Part shown: in pieces, positions 11,082 to 20,065 of the stretch | Layout: each line of letters opens with the position of its first letter | How positions within the stretch are numbered: the first letter of the stretch is position 1 | Assembly (NCBI GenBank): GCA_902802815.1 | Contig: CADCNQ010000004.1 | Span: 19,718 to 83,717, forward strand | Source of the DNA: an uncultured Bacteroidales bacterium | Lineage (GTDB): Bacteria > Bacteroidota > Bacteroidia > Bacteroidales > Bacteroidaceae | Length of the DNA: 64,000 nt | Reading direction: 5' to 3' | Notes under the pieces: generated by a model | Seen by the model: the letters and a program-made list of their open reading frames with translations, nothing else | Databases searched by the model: none | What the model was told of the DNA's origin: nothing | Position numbers and translations under genes: made by a program

Positions 11082-12620
11082 ATGAAAGCATTTGAAAATC
11101 TTGAACTTTGGTGGGTAACTGGCGCTCAGCTTCTCTATGGAGGTGATGCTGTCGTAGCTGTTGATGCTCACTCTAAGGAAATGGTTGACGGACTCAACCA
11201 AAGTGGCATTATCCCCATCAAGGTGGTTTACAAGGGCACAGCAAACTCTTCCAAAGAGGTAGAGGCTGTGATGAAGGCTGCCAACAACGAGGAGAAGTGC
11301 GTAGGTGTTATCACATGGATGCACACATTCTCTCCCGCAAAGATGTGGATTAAGGGTCTGCAGGATCTCCAGAAGCCCCTACTCCATTTCCACACTCAAT
11401 ACAATGCAGAAATTCCCTGGGAGACCATGGATATGGACTTCATGAACCTCAACCAGTCTGCTCACGGTGATATTGAGTTCGGTCACATCTGCACTCGTAT
11501 GCGTGTGCCCCGCAAGGTGGTTTGCGGTTACTGGAAGGACGAGCAGGCTCAGAAGCAGATTGCCATCTGGGCTCGTGTTGCTGCCGGTGTTGCCGATGCT
11601 AAGAACGTACGCTGCCTGATGTTCGGTATGAACATGAACAACGTTGCTGTTACTGACGGCGACCGCGTTGAGTTCGAGCAGCGTCTGGGTTATCATGTTG
11701 ACTACTACCCCGTTTCTTCTCTGATGGACTACTTCAAGAAGGTTACTGACGCAGAGGCTGATGCCCTTGTTGAGGAGTACAAGAAGGAATACACCATCAA
11801 GATTGACGAGAGCGGTGAGAAGGTATACTGGGAGAAGGTTAAGAATGCTGCCAAGGCAGAAATCGCTCTTCGCCGCGTGCTGAAGGACGAGGGTGCTACA
11901 GCTTTCACCACCAACTTCGACGACCTCGGTGATGCTGACATCAACGATCCCAACTTCGTTGGTTTCGACCAGATTCCCGGTCTTGCATCTCAGCGTCTGA
12001 TGGCTGAGGGTTACGGTTTCGGTGCTGAAGGCGACTGGAAGACAGCTTGTCTCTATCGCAGCCTCTGGGTTATCCAGCAGGGTCTGCCCACCGGTTGCTC
12101 ATTCCTTGAGGACTACACCCTCAACTTCGCCGGCGACCGTTCTTCTTGCCTCCAGAGCCACATGCTCGAGGTTTGTCCCCTCATCGCTGTCGACAAGCCC
12201 ACTCTCGAGGTTCACTTCCTCGGTATCGGTATCCGTAAGCAGCAGACAGCCCGTCTCGTATTCACCTCTAAGGTGGGTCGCGGCATCAAGGCTACCGTTG
12301 TCGACCTCGGCAACCGCTTCCGCCTGATTTCTCAGGAGGTTGAGTGCATCAAGCCGAAGCCAATGCCCAACCTTCCCGTTGCCTCCGCTCTCTGGGTTCC
12401 CCAGCCCACATTCGAGATTGGCGCAGGCGCATGGATTCTCGCAGGCGGCACACACCACAGTGCATTCTCCTACGACATCACAGAGGAGTATTGGGAAGAC
12501 TTCGCCGAGATGACTGGCATTGAGTATGTCAAGATCAACAAGGACACCAAGACCAGCGAGTTCAAGCAGCAGCTGCAGAACAACGAGATGTACTACATGC
12601 TCAGCAAAGCTTTGAGATAA
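11082..12620 (+). CDS. araA: L-arabinose isomerase
   Basis: AraA converts L-arabinose to L-ribulose. Family segments are clear: LWWVTGAQLLYGG at the N-terminus, VITWMHTFSPAKMW, LHFHTQYNAEIPW, and near the C-terminus WILAGGTHHSAFSY, which carries metal-binding histidines. The length of 512 residues is slightly above the usual 500. The ribulokinase gene starts two bases after the stop codon, so araA and araB are one transcript. Confidence 0.97.
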   Translation: MKAFENLELWWVTGAQLLYGGDAVVAVDAHSKEMVDGLNQSGIIPIKVVYKGTANSSKEVEAVMKAANNEEKCVGVITWMHTFSPAKMWIKGLQDLQKPLLHFHTQYNAEIPWETMDMDFMNLNQSAHGDIEFGHICTRMRVPRKVVCGYWKDEQAQKQIAIWARVAAGVADAKNVRCLMFGMNMNNVAVTDGDRVEFEQRLGYHVDYYPVSSLMDYFKKVTDAEADALVEEYKKEYTIKIDESGEKVYWEKVKNAAKAEIALRRVLKDEGATAFTTNFDDLGDADINDPNFVGFDQIPGLASQRLMAEGYGFGAEGDWKTACLYRSLWVIQQGLPTGCSFLEDYTLNFAGDRSSCLQSHMLEVCPLIAVDKPTLEVHFLGIGIRKQQTARLVFTSKVGRGIKATVVDLGNRFRLISQEVECIKPKPMPNLPVASALWVPQPTFEIGAGAWILAGGTHHSAFSYDITEEYWEDFAEMTGIEYVKINKDTKTSEFKQQLQNNEMYYMLSKALR

Positions 12621-12622
12621 TT

Positions 12623-14215
12623 ATGACAGCGAAAGAAACTATCCTTGCAGGTAAAGCCATTCTCGGTATCGAGTTTGGCTCTACCCGCATCAAGGCTGTC
12701 CTCGTGGACGAGGAGAACAAGCCTATTGCACAGGGTTCCCACACTTGGGAGAATCAGTTGGTCGACGGTCTCTGGACCTACAGCACCGAAGCTATCTGGT
12801 TCGGTCTTCAGGACTGCTATGCCGATCTCCGCAAGAATGTCCTCGAGCAGTACGACACCGAGATAGAGATTCTCGCCGGCATCGGCATTTCTGCTATGAT
12901 GCACGGCTATATGGCATTCGGTTCCAACAATCAGATTCTCGTGCCCTTCCGCACATGGCGCAACACCAACACGGGTGAAGCTGCTGCAGAGCTCTCCAAG
13001 CTCTTCAACTACAACATCCCCCTGCGTTGGAGCATCAGCCATCTGTATCAGTGCATCCTCGACAATGAGGAGCATGTGAAGAAAATCAAGTTCCAGACCA
13101 CTCTGGCAGGCTACATCCATTGGCAGCTCACGGGTGAGAAGGTGCTTGGTGTGGGTGATGCCAGCGGTATGATTCCCGTCGACCCCAAGACGAAGGACTA
13201 CGACGAGACTATGGTGGAGAAGTTCAACAAACTCATCTCCACGAAGAATTTCGGCTGGACTCTTCGCGAGATCTTCCCCAAGGTGCTTTCTGCCGGTGAG
13301 AATGCAGGCTACCTCACTCCCGAGGGTGCCGGCAAGCTCGACATCTCCGGTCATCTGAAGCCCGGTGTGCCCTTGTGTCCTCCCGAAGGTGACGCAGGCA
13401 CGGGTATGGCTGCCACCAATGCTGTCAAGCAGCGCACGGGTAATGTCTCTGCAGGCACCTCTTCCTTCTCTATGATTGTGCTTGAGAAGGAGCTCTCCAA
13501 GCCCTATGAGATGCTCGACATGGTGACCACTCCCGACGGCAGTCTCGTGGCTATGGTGCATTGCAACAACTGCACCTCCGACATCAATGCCTGGGTGCGC
13601 ATCCTCAAGGAGTATGCAGAGCTTCTCGGTGTGAGCCAGACTCCCAACGAGCTCTATGTCCGTCTCTTCGAACTTGCAGCTAAAGGTGACCCCGACTGCG
13701 GCGGTCTTATTTCCTACAACTACATCTCCGGCGAACCTGTCACAGGTTGCATGGACGGACGTCCTTTGGTGATACGCTCTGCCAACGACAAGTTCACTCT
13801 CGCCAATTTCATGCGCGCTCATCTCTACGGTGCCATCGCTGTGCTGAAGTTCGGCAACGACATTCTCTTCAAGGAAGAAGGTGTCAAGGTGGACCGCATC
13901 ACAGGTCACGGCGGCTACTTCACCACTCCCATTGTAGGTCAGAAGATGCTGGCTGCAGCTCTCAACTCTCCCATCTCCTGCATGGAGACAGCCGGAGAAG
14001 GCGGTGCCTGGGGTATTGCCCTTCTGGCTTCCTATATGGTGAACAATCCCAAGAAGCTCAATCTTGCCGACTGGCTCGACGAGGTTGTCTTCGCCGGCAA
14101 CACAGGTGTTTCCGTAGATCCGGATCCTGCTGATGTTGAGGGTTTCAACCGCTATATCGAGAACTACAAGGCCTGCATCCCCGCAGAGCAGAAGGCTGTT
14201 GAGTGCAAGAAGTAA
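12623..14215 (+). CDS. araB: FGGY-family carbohydrate kinase, probable L-ribulokinase
   Basis: This is a sugar kinase of the FGGY family, with phosphate-binding segment IEFGSTRIKAVLVDE at the N-terminus, GTGMAATNAV and SAGTSSFSMI in the middle, and GGAWGIALLASY near the C-terminus. It diverges from E. coli AraB, but its place between araA and tkt makes L-ribulokinase the best call. From memory, the Bacteroides arabinose locus also uses such a divergent FGGY kinase. A xylulokinase is the alternative. The length of 530 residues fits. tkt follows after 36 bp. Confidence 0.88.
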   Translation: MTAKETILAGKAILGIEFGSTRIKAVLVDEENKPIAQGSHTWENQLVDGLWTYSTEAIWFGLQDCYADLRKNVLEQYDTEIEILAGIGISAMMHGYMAFGSNNQILVPFRTWRNTNTGEAAAELSKLFNYNIPLRWSISHLYQCILDNEEHVKKIKFQTTLAGYIHWQLTGEKVLGVGDASGMIPVDPKTKDYDETMVEKFNKLISTKNFGWTLREIFPKVLSAGENAGYLTPEGAGKLDISGHLKPGVPLCPPEGDAGTGMAATNAVKQRTGNVSAGTSSFSMIVLEKELSKPYEMLDMVTTPDGSLVAMVHCNNCTSDINAWVRILKEYAELLGVSQTPNELYVRLFELAAKGDPDCGGLISYNYISGEPVTGCMDGRPLVIRSANDKFTLANFMRAHLYGAIAVLKFGNDILFKEEGVKVDRITGHGGYFTTPIVGQKMLAAALNSPISCMETAGEGGAWGIALLASYMVNNPKKLNLADWLDEVVFAGNTGVSVDPDPADVEGFNRYIENYKACIPAEQKAVECKK

Positions 14216-14251
14216 CTAACACAAAATCAATCTAAAACAACATTTTATAAA

Positions 14252-16276
14252 ATGAACGATATCAAGGTTCTCAATCACGCAGCGGATAACATCCGTATCC
14301 TCGCTGCCTCTGCTGTAGAGAAGGCCAAGAGCGGTCACCCGGGCGGTGCTATGGGTGGTGCCGACTTCATCAACGTCCTCTACAGCGAATATCTGAAGTA
14401 CGATCCCCAGAATCCCCGTTGGGTGGGCCGCGACCGTTTCTTCCTGGATCCCGGTCACATGGCTCCCATGCTCTATTCCCAGCTCTGCCTCATCGGCAAA
14501 TACAGCCTCGAGGAGCTGCAGCAGTTGCGCCAGTGGGGTTCCCCTACCACAGGTCATCCCGAATTTGAAATCGAGCGCGGTGTAGAAAACACTTCCGGTC
14601 CTCTCGGTCAGGGTCACGTGTTTGCTGTCGGTGCTGCCATTGCTGCCAAGTTCCTGGCTGCTCACACCGGCAACCCCACCTTCTCCAAGGAGACCATCTA
14701 CGCCTACATCTCCGACGGCGGTGTCCAGGAAGAGATTTCCCAGGGTGCTGCACGTATCGCCGGTGTGCTCGGTCTTGACAACCTCATCATGTTCTACGAC
14801 TCCAACGATATCCAGCTCTCCACTGAGACCAAGGATGTCATGAACGAGGACACAGCAGCCAAGTATCGTGCTCTCGGCTGGGAGGTTATTGAGATTATCG
14901 GTAACGACGCCGCACAGATTCGTGCCGCTCTCGACAAGGCTCAGACCGTTAAGGGCAAGCCCTGTCTCATCATCGGTAAGTGTATCATGGGTAAGGGTGC
15001 CCTCAAGGACGACGGTTCTTCCTACGAGGCCAACTGCAAGACCCACGGTGCTCCTCTCGGTGGCGACGCCTATAAGAACACCATCAAGAACCTCGGCGGC
15101 GATCCCGAGAATCCATTCCAGATTTTCGACGACGTGAAGGCTCTCTATGCTGCCCGTGCCGAGGAGCTCAAGGGTATCTGCGCTGCCCGCTACGAGGAGG
15201 AGAAGGCCTGGGCTGCCCAGAATCCCGACAAGGCTAAGCAGCAGGATGAGTGGTTTGCCGGCAAGGCTCCCAAGATCGACTGGTCCAAGTGCGTACAGAA
15301 GGACAACGACGCTACACGTAACGCCTCTGCAGCTTGTCTGAACGTATTGGCTCAGCAGGTACCCAACATGATTTGCGCCAGTGCCGACCTCTCCAACTCC
15401 GACAAGACCGACGGTTTCCTGAAAGCCACCAAGGCATTCACCAAGGGTGACTTCTCCGGTGCATTCTTCCAGGCAGGTGTTGCAGAGCTCACGATGGCTT
15501 GCTGCTGTATCGGTATGTGCCTCCACGGAGGTGTCATCCCCGCTTGCGGCACGTTCTTCGTATTCTCCGACTACATGAAGCCCGCCGTACGTATGGCAGC
15601 TCTCATGAAGCTCCCCGTGAAGTTCGTATGGACCCACGACGCATTCCGTGTCGGTGAGGACGGTCCCACTCACGAACCCGTTGAGCAGGAGGCACAGATC
15701 CGTCTCATGGAGAAGCTCAAGACTCACGACGGCAAGAACTCCTGCCTCGTGCTGCGTCCCGCTGATGCCAAGGAGACCACTGTTGCATGGGCTATGGCTA
15801 TGGACAACACCGACAGCCCCACAGCTCTCATCCTCTCCCGTCAGAACATCACCAACCTGCCCGCAGGCAACGACTACGAGGGCGCTCGCAAGGGTGGCTA
15901 CATCGTAGCCGGCAGTGATGAGAATCCCGACGTTGTGATGGTGGCTACGGGTTCCGAGGTCAGCACACTCGTTGCCGGTGCCGAACTGCTCCGCAAGGAC
16001 GGCGTCAAGGTGCGCATCGTCAGCGTACCCTCCGAGGGTCTCTTCCGCACTCAGAGCAAGGAATACCAGCAGAGCGTGGTGCCCGCAGGTGCAAAGGTAT
16101 TCGGCATGACAGCCGGTCTGCCCGTCAATCTGCAGGGCTTCCTCATCGGTGCCGCTCCCGAGAGCAAGGTATGGGGTCTGGAGACCTTCGGTTTCTCTGC
16201 TCCCTACAAGGTGCTCGACGAGAAGCTCGGCTACACCGCAGAGAATGTCTACAACCAAGTTAAAGCAATGCTCTGA
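14252..16276 (+). CDS. tkt: Transketolase
   Basis: Transketolase moves two-carbon units between ketose and aldose phosphates using thiamine diphosphate. Visible motifs are KSGHPGGAMGGADF, the TPP region SDGGVQEE followed by FYDSNDIQLS, and GEDGPTHEPVEQEAQIR in the pyrimidine-binding domain. The length of 674 residues is normal. It sits in the ara operon, where it consumes the xylulose 5-phosphate made by AraD. Its TGA stop overlaps the ATG of rpiB. The opposite strand carries a long open frame here, which I regard as a codon-bias shadow. Confidence 0.97.
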   Translation: MNDIKVLNHAADNIRILAASAVEKAKSGHPGGAMGGADFINVLYSEYLKYDPQNPRWVGRDRFFLDPGHMAPMLYSQLCLIGKYSLEELQQLRQWGSPTTGHPEFEIERGVENTSGPLGQGHVFAVGAAIAAKFLAAHTGNPTFSKETIYAYISDGGVQEEISQGAARIAGVLGLDNLIMFYDSNDIQLSTETKDVMNEDTAAKYRALGWEVIEIIGNDAAQIRAALDKAQTVKGKPCLIIGKCIMGKGALKDDGSSYEANCKTHGAPLGGDAYKNTIKNLGGDPENPFQIFDDVKALYAARAEELKGICAARYEEEKAWAAQNPDKAKQQDEWFAGKAPKIDWSKCVQKDNDATRNASAACLNVLAQQVPNMICASADLSNSDKTDGFLKATKAFTKGDFSGAFFQAGVAELTMACCCIGMCLHGGVIPACGTFFVFSDYMKPAVRMAALMKLPVKFVWTHDAFRVGEDGPTHEPVEQEAQIRLMEKLKTHDGKNSCLVLRPADAKETTVAWAMAMDNTDSPTALILSRQNITNLPAGNDYEGARKGGYIVAGSDENPDVVMVATGSEVSTLVAGAELLRKDGVKVRIVSVPSEGLFRTQSKEYQQSVVPAGAKVFGMTAGLPVNLQGFLIGAAPESKVWGLETFGFSAPYKVLDEKLGYTAENVYNQVKAML

Positions 16277-16713
16277 TGATTGCCATTGGTTTAGCATCCG
16301 ATCATGCAGCTTTTCCTCTCAAGCAGTTCGTCAAGAGCTACTTGGAGGAAAAGGGCATCGCCTATAAGGACTACGGCACCTTCACTCAGGACAGCTGCAA
16401 CTATGCCACCTACGGCCACGCTCTGGCTGAGGGTATAGAGGCTGGCGAAGTGGAGCGCGGCATTGCCATGTGCGGTTCGGGTGAGGGCATCTCCATGACG
16501 CTCAACAAGCACCAGAGCATTCGTGCCGGTCTTGTGTGGCAGCCTGAGATAGCACATCTCATCCGCGAGCACAACAATGCCAACGTCATTGTCTTCCCCG
16601 GACGCTTCATTGACGAAGCCACCTGTCGTGCCTGCCTCGACGAATTCTTCAATACGGAGTTCGCCGGCGGTCGCCATCAGGAGCGCATCAACGACATCCC
16701 CGTGAAGAAGTGA
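16276..16713 (+). CDS. rpiB: Ribose-5-phosphate isomerase B
   Basis: RpiB interconverts ribose 5-phosphate and ribulose 5-phosphate. The protein begins with IGLASDHAAFPLK, as in the RpiB/LacAB family, and has the catalytic cysteine loop MCGSGEGISMTLNKH. The length of 145 residues is typical. The ATG overlaps the tkt stop (TGATG), so translation is coupled. It closes the ara operon and provides the second pentose phosphate needed by transketolase. Confidence 0.95.
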   Translation: MIAIGLASDHAAFPLKQFVKSYLEEKGIAYKDYGTFTQDSCNYATYGHALAEGIEAGEVERGIAMCGSGEGISMTLNKHQSIRAGLVWQPEIAHLIREHNNANVIVFPGRFIDEATCRACLDEFFNTEFAGGRHQERINDIPVKK

Positions 16714-16738
16714 TATTTATTCCTGTAGCAGAAAAGAG

Positions 16739-16770
16739 AGAGAGGATTGCGATTGCAACCCTCTCTTTTT
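16739..16770 (+). terminator. Rho-independent terminator of the ara operon
   Basis: Arms 16739-16749 and 16756-16766 pair with one mismatch around a 6-nt loop and run into TTTTT (16766-16770). The hairpin lies 25 bp after the rpiB stop codon. Confidence 0.8.
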
Positions 16771-16783
16771 GTTTCTCCCCCAC

Positions 16784-16828
16784 TTTAACCTTTAACCCTT
16801 AACCCTTAACCTTTAACCGTTAACCGTT
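16784..16828. repeat. Heptamer array, unit TTTAACC (6 units)
   Basis: Six consecutive 7-bp units (TTTAACC, CTTAACC and GTTAACC variants) fill the space between the ara terminator and the stop codon of the leftward outer-membrane gene at 16832. The same heptamer, inverted, forms a longer array at 38063-38165. Confidence 0.95.
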
Positions 16829-16831
16829 ATA

Positions 16832-18394
16832 TCAGAACCTCGCGCTCAGTGTGCATATCACGCTGTGGCGGCGTGTATTCATATTGATGCTGTTGGGATA
16901 TGATTCCAGGTTGCCGAAGAAGTTGGCGTTCTGCACGCGGCACTTGTATGCAAGGTCCACGCCGAACCATTTGATGCGCGTGCCCATACCGAATGTCAGC
17001 AGGTGTGTGGGCGACACGGTGATCCACGATGTGCCGATATTGTTCACCCTGCTCTCGCTGGCCACAGCAGGATCCCAGCGCTCGCTCTTATAGATGTCGC
17101 AGATGTAGTTGTAGCCTGCGCGCAGCGCCAGACGACTTATGGGTTTGTATTCCAGACCGAACTTCAGTCTGTGCTGTCCGCTGAGCGAGTGGCGCGTGTT
17201 GGTATTCATCTGTTCGTCGTCTATCACGTTGAAGATGGAGCGGCGCTCGTCTTCGGGCAGGTAGCCCATACCTTCGTATTTGTATATTGCGTATTCATAG
17301 TCCACACCCCACGCAAGCTTATTCTTCACTGTGCTGCCCACAGCCAGGCGGAAGCGCCAGGGAGAGCGTATACTGAAGTCCAGGTTATAATAGCTGCCTC
17401 GTGTCGAATAGAATTCTCCGGGCTGAGGTATGAAGGTGTCGCTCGCTCCGTCATATTTTGAGCGCAGCAGGTAGTCGTAATGCGATGTCAGCAGAAACCA
17501 TGTCGGGCTCTCAACGGCCACACCTATTCTCAGGGGGCTGTCTTCCACGGGACGTATTATGGCACCGAGCTTGAAGTTGAATCCGGACCCCTTTATTCTG
17601 TGATATTCCTCTATATCATAGTCGTAGGGAGCATCGTCCGTACCTATACGCTCTGTGTAACTGCTTTCGCGCCGGTAGTTCATCTGTTCCACTCCGATTG
17701 TCAGACCCACGTAGTATCTGTCGCGCACGTTCATCGAGATGTTGAAGTCGTAGGCATGCATTGCTCCGTCTGTCATGCGATACATGCCCTGCCCTGTTGT
17801 GGCGGGCAGTTTCGTCGAGCGCGACCACGTTCTCGTTCCGTCAGGAGCGTCTGTGTAGTCCAGCAGTCCGCACTCGTAATAGTCTCTGTAGATGTATCCG
17901 TCGTGCTGGCTGAATATTTCGCTGCCGAAGCGGTTCAGCAGGTCGGCATACTGGTTGAGCTGCGACCCGGGCGTCATGATTTCTCCTGCGTTGAGGTTGT
18001 TGAAGTTTATCTTCTTATGGTAGTTGAATCCGATGTTGAAGTTCTTGATATAGCGTCCGTCCACTCTGAATGCTCCCACTATGGCCGCCTGGTCGAATGT
18101 GGCGTGTGTGCGGCTGTAGAGGTCTGTGGCGCTCTCGTCTGCTCCCCACACGGCACCTGCTGTCAGCGACACTTCGCTTTTTCTCAGCATTGCTATTGCT
18201 GCGGGATTGTCTCCCATTGCCGATACTTCGGCTCCCAGTGCTGTAAATGCTCCGCCCATTCCCACGTAGCGTGCCGTACCCTGCAGGTCGTGGTCTTGCG
18301 TCGCCTCTGCGTTGACGTATGTGTTCTGCGCTGTTGCGTAGCCTGCAGCTCCCATCGCCACAGCCATTGCTATTATATATCTCTTTGCTTTCAT
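16832..18394 (-). CDS. Outer-membrane beta-barrel protein, OmpP1/FadL-like
   Basis: A clear signal peptide (MKAKRYIIAMAVAMGAAGYATAQ) precedes a 500-residue mature protein that ends in phenylalanine (LSARF), as expected for an outer-membrane barrel. Near the N-terminus, LQGTARYVGMGGAFTALG and MGDNPAAIAML resemble the start of FadL/TodX-type and related Bacteroidetes barrels. The substrate is unknown. It lies 62 bp downstream of the Gly/Tyr-rich secreted protein at 18457-19485 and probably shares its promoter. The heptamer array at 18422-18458 lies between them. Confidence 0.8.
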   Translation of the reverse strand: MKAKRYIIAMAVAMGAAGYATAQNTYVNAEATQDHDLQGTARYVGMGGAFTALGAEVSAMGDNPAAIAMLRKSEVSLTAGAVWGADESATDLYSRTHATFDQAAIVGAFRVDGRYIKNFNIGFNYHKKINFNNLNAGEIMTPGSQLNQYADLLNRFGSEIFSQHDGYIYRDYYECGLLDYTDAPDGTRTWSRSTKLPATTGQGMYRMTDGAMHAYDFNISMNVRDRYYVGLTIGVEQMNYRRESSYTERIGTDDAPYDYDIEEYHRIKGSGFNFKLGAIIRPVEDSPLRIGVAVESPTWFLLTSHYDYLLRSKYDGASDTFIPQPGEFYSTRGSYYNLDFSIRSPWRFRLAVGSTVKNKLAWGVDYEYAIYKYEGMGYLPEDERRSIFNVIDDEQMNTNTRHSLSGQHRLKFGLEYKPISRLALRAGYNYICDIYKSERWDPAVASESRVNNIGTSWITVSPTHLLTFGMGTRIKWFGVDLAYKCRVQNANFFGNLESYPNSINMNTRRHSVICTLSARF

Positions 18395-18421
18395 GGATAT
18401 ATGATGTTTTGTCTATAAACT

Positions 18422-18458
18422 CTCAACTTTCAACTTTCAACTTTCAACTCTCAACTCT
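18422..18458. repeat. Heptamer array, unit TCAACTT/TCAACTC
   Basis: Five 7-bp units run from 18422 into the last bases of the leftward gene at 18457, so the array overlaps that gene's stop codon. It has the same period as the arrays at 16784, 38063, 39961, 62943 and 63600, but a different unit. Confidence 0.9.
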
Positions 18459-19485
18459 AACGTCCTCTTCCCATTCTGGCTCCTCCTCCGCCCATCGAGC
18501 GTCCGCCGCCTCCGTAGCCGCCGCCTCCGTAGCCGCCGCTTCTGCCGCCCATCGAACCGCTTGGCACAGTACGTGTGGTGCTGGGAGGTGTGTAGCTTCT
18601 GCCGTTGCTGGGTGTGTTGCCGGGTGTATTGTTGCGGTTGTTGCCGGGTGTGTAGTTGCGGTTGTTACGGTTGCCGGGCAGATCTATGCTGCGTCCGTTG
18701 CTGCCGGAGGACCGTCCGTCCCTGTACGTACGCCCTCCGCTGTTAAACGACCGGCCTCCGCTGTTTCTCGACGGTATGCGTCCGGTCACACCGCCCGGCA
18801 CGTATCTGCCGTTCCCGTGTCCGACGTAGCGTCCTGTGAGATGCGGGCGTCCCCCACCCCTTGCGTAGCCGCCCGGGTAGTATCCGTGGTGACGGGGATA
18901 GTATCCACCTCCGTGATAGTAGGGCCTGTGGTGCCATGTGCTGTAGCCCCATCCGTAGTAATAGGGTCTGTAGCCCCATCCGTAGTAGTAGGGTCTGTAG
19001 CTCCATCCGTAGTATCCTCCCCACGAGTAAACCCACGGCGACACGTACCAGGGGTCGTACCATGATGAGTAGTACCACGGGTCGTAGCACCAGAACGGGT
19101 CGTAGATATTTGTGAAGCGCACGCGGTAGATGGGTGCGTCATACGTACCGTCGGTATATCCCTGCGAGTATGCGTCGCCGTATCCCTGTGCGTATCCGGC
19201 TGAATACACTGTGGCGAGTGTGTCCACAGTCTGTCCGCTGCCTTCTGTTGTGCTTGTCTTGCGATAGCGTCCGCGACGGTTGTATTCATCCACGTCGCGT
19301 GTGTATGCAGCATCTGTTTCTTCCGACACGTAGTATGGGTCCTCCACGGGTCTTGTCTCTGTGATCACCTGCACAGTCTGCACCTTCTTTTTTGAGGGCA
19401 CGAAGTAGAGGTCATCATCATCCTGAGCCATTGTCACGAATGGCATCATCATGCTCAAAAAGAGAAAGAAATACTTCGTTTTCAT
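18457..19485 (-). CDS. Secreted Gly/Tyr/Arg-rich low-complexity protein, function unknown
   Basis: A signal peptide (MKTKYFFLFLSMMMPFVTMAQ) is followed by an acidic stretch (DDDD). Next comes a region dense in Tyr, Trp and Gly (repeats such as YRPYYYGWGYRPYYYGWG, about residues 165-230), then a Gly/Ser/Arg/Asn-rich tail ending in GGGARMGRGR. No enzyme motif is visible. The composition suggests a structural or surface protein, but that is only inference. I chose the ATG at 19485 because it directly precedes the signal peptide; an in-frame ATG at 19494 also exists. A consensus promoter lies just upstream. Confidence 0.75.
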   Translation of the reverse strand: MKTKYFFLFLSMMMPFVTMAQDDDDLYFVPSKKKVQTVQVITETRPVEDPYYVSEETDAAYTRDVDEYNRRGRYRKTSTTEGSGQTVDTLATVYSAGYAQGYGDAYSQGYTDGTYDAPIYRVRFTNIYDPFWCYDPWYYSSWYDPWYVSPWVYSWGGYYGWSYRPYYYGWGYRPYYYGWGYSTWHHRPYYHGGGYYPRHHGYYPGGYARGGGRPHLTGRYVGHGNGRYVPGGVTGRIPSRNSGGRSFNSGGRTYRDGRSSGSNGRSIDLPGNRNNRNYTPGNNRNNTPGNTPSNGRSYTPPSTTRTVPSGSMGGRSGGYGGGGYGGGGRSMGGGGARMGRGR

Positions 19486-19509
19486 ATGCCACATTGTTTA
19501 ATTATGCCA

Positions 19510-19540
19510 CAAAGATACAGTCTTTTTAAGAATCGGCAAA
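19510..19540 (-). promoter_or_regulatory. Promoter of the 19485-16832 unit
   Basis: On the minus strand, TTTG (19540-19537), 19 bp, then TATCTTTG (19517-19510) match the Bacteroidetes consensus exactly. The start codon at 19485 follows 24 bp after the -7 box. Confidence 0.8.
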
Positions 19541-19683
19541 GGGATTTTACCATTTTTAAGGAGGAAAATCCCCTTTTTTAACGTTTTGTATTTCTCTTTC
19601 GCTGTGGTTTATTTATGGTATCATGCCTGCATCGCTACCATTCCGACTTAGTTTAAAATGCAATTCTACCATAAGAAAAGCGC

Positions 19684-19725
19684 CCGCAAAATATTCGTGT
19701 CACATTTGTCACATTTGTCACGAAA
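19684..19725 (+). repeat. 42-bp element, copy 1 (inverted partner at 35715-35756)
   Basis: The sequence starts CCGCAAAATATTCGTG, contains ATTTGTCAC twice, and ends CACGAAA. It is identical over 42 bp to the reverse complement of 35715-35756. Internally it carries a 9-bp tandem unit. Confidence 0.95.
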
Positions 19726-19726
19726 C

Positions 19727-19760
19727 AAAAAAATGCCGTCCGATTGGGCGACATTTTTTT
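19727..19760 (-). terminator. Long bidirectional hairpin with A/T tracts
   Basis: Arms 19727-19741 and 19746-19760 pair with one mismatch and one G-U around a GATT loop, with a run of A on one side and T on the other. It can terminate in both directions. It most likely ends leftward transcripts from the TPR-protease gene at 20066. Confidence 0.7.
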
Positions 19761-19762
19761 TG

Positions 19763-19802
19763 TTAGTTGACAAGTAAACAAGTGGACAAGTAGACGAGTT
19801 GT
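19763..19802. repeat. 8-bp array, unit TRRACAAG, copy 1
   Basis: Four units of an octamer (TGACAAG, TAAACAAG, TGGACAAG, TAGACGAG) lie in tandem. A related array occurs at about 39903-39931, next to the TlpA-like gene. Confidence 0.8.
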
Positions 19803-19872
19803 TAGTCTTACTTCAGCCCTAAGCCCTCAGACCTAATTTATCTCATTTCTCATTTCTCATTTAGCGAATGCG

Positions 19873-20037
19873 CCAGGCAACCACTTCTCTCGTCCTTCGC
19901 ATACTGTTGGCAAGGAGTTGGCAAGCACAAATAGCTTGCCTGAGTATGCGAAGTCCTTGCCAACACCTTGCGAACACCTTGCCTAAGGTTTACCTGGTAT
20001 ATAGGTAGTAGATAGGTAGTAGATAGGTAGTAGGTAG
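19873..20037 (+). repeat. Dispersed intergenic element, copy 1 (~165 bp)
   Basis: It runs from CCAGGCA through CATACTGTTGGCAAGGAG, AAATAGCTTGCCTGAG and CCTAAGGTTTACCTGGTA to tandem 11-mers ATAGGTAGTAG. Copy 2, in the same orientation, is at 63743-63907. GGCAAG and CTTGCC segments face each other, so a hairpin can form. No open reading frame was found. Confidence 0.9.
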
Positions 20038-20065
20038 TTCTAAGATATCATACCTCATATATCTT

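Larger units (their letters stand above)
19495..20065. other. 571-bp gene-free region with promoter, inverted-repeat element, terminator and dispersed repeat
   Basis: I find no gene here. Going rightward it holds the promoter of the leftward gene, one copy of the 42-bp element (19684-19725), a strong hairpin (19727-19760), an 8-bp array (about 19763-19802), and copy 1 of the ~165-bp dispersed element (19873-20037). Confidence 0.8.

Noticed and set aside
12593..13909. 438-codon open frame opposite the ribulokinase gene
   Set aside because: The forward frame is clearly an FGGY kinase; the reverse frame is a codon-bias shadow.
14216..16297. 693-codon open frame opposite transketolase
   Set aside because: It is a shadow of a highly biased gene: the forward frame is a complete transketolase, and the reverse protein shows no domain.
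17480..18418. 312-codon open frame opposite the outer-membrane barrel gene
   Set aside because: The opposite frame has a signal peptide and barrel features; this one has neither.
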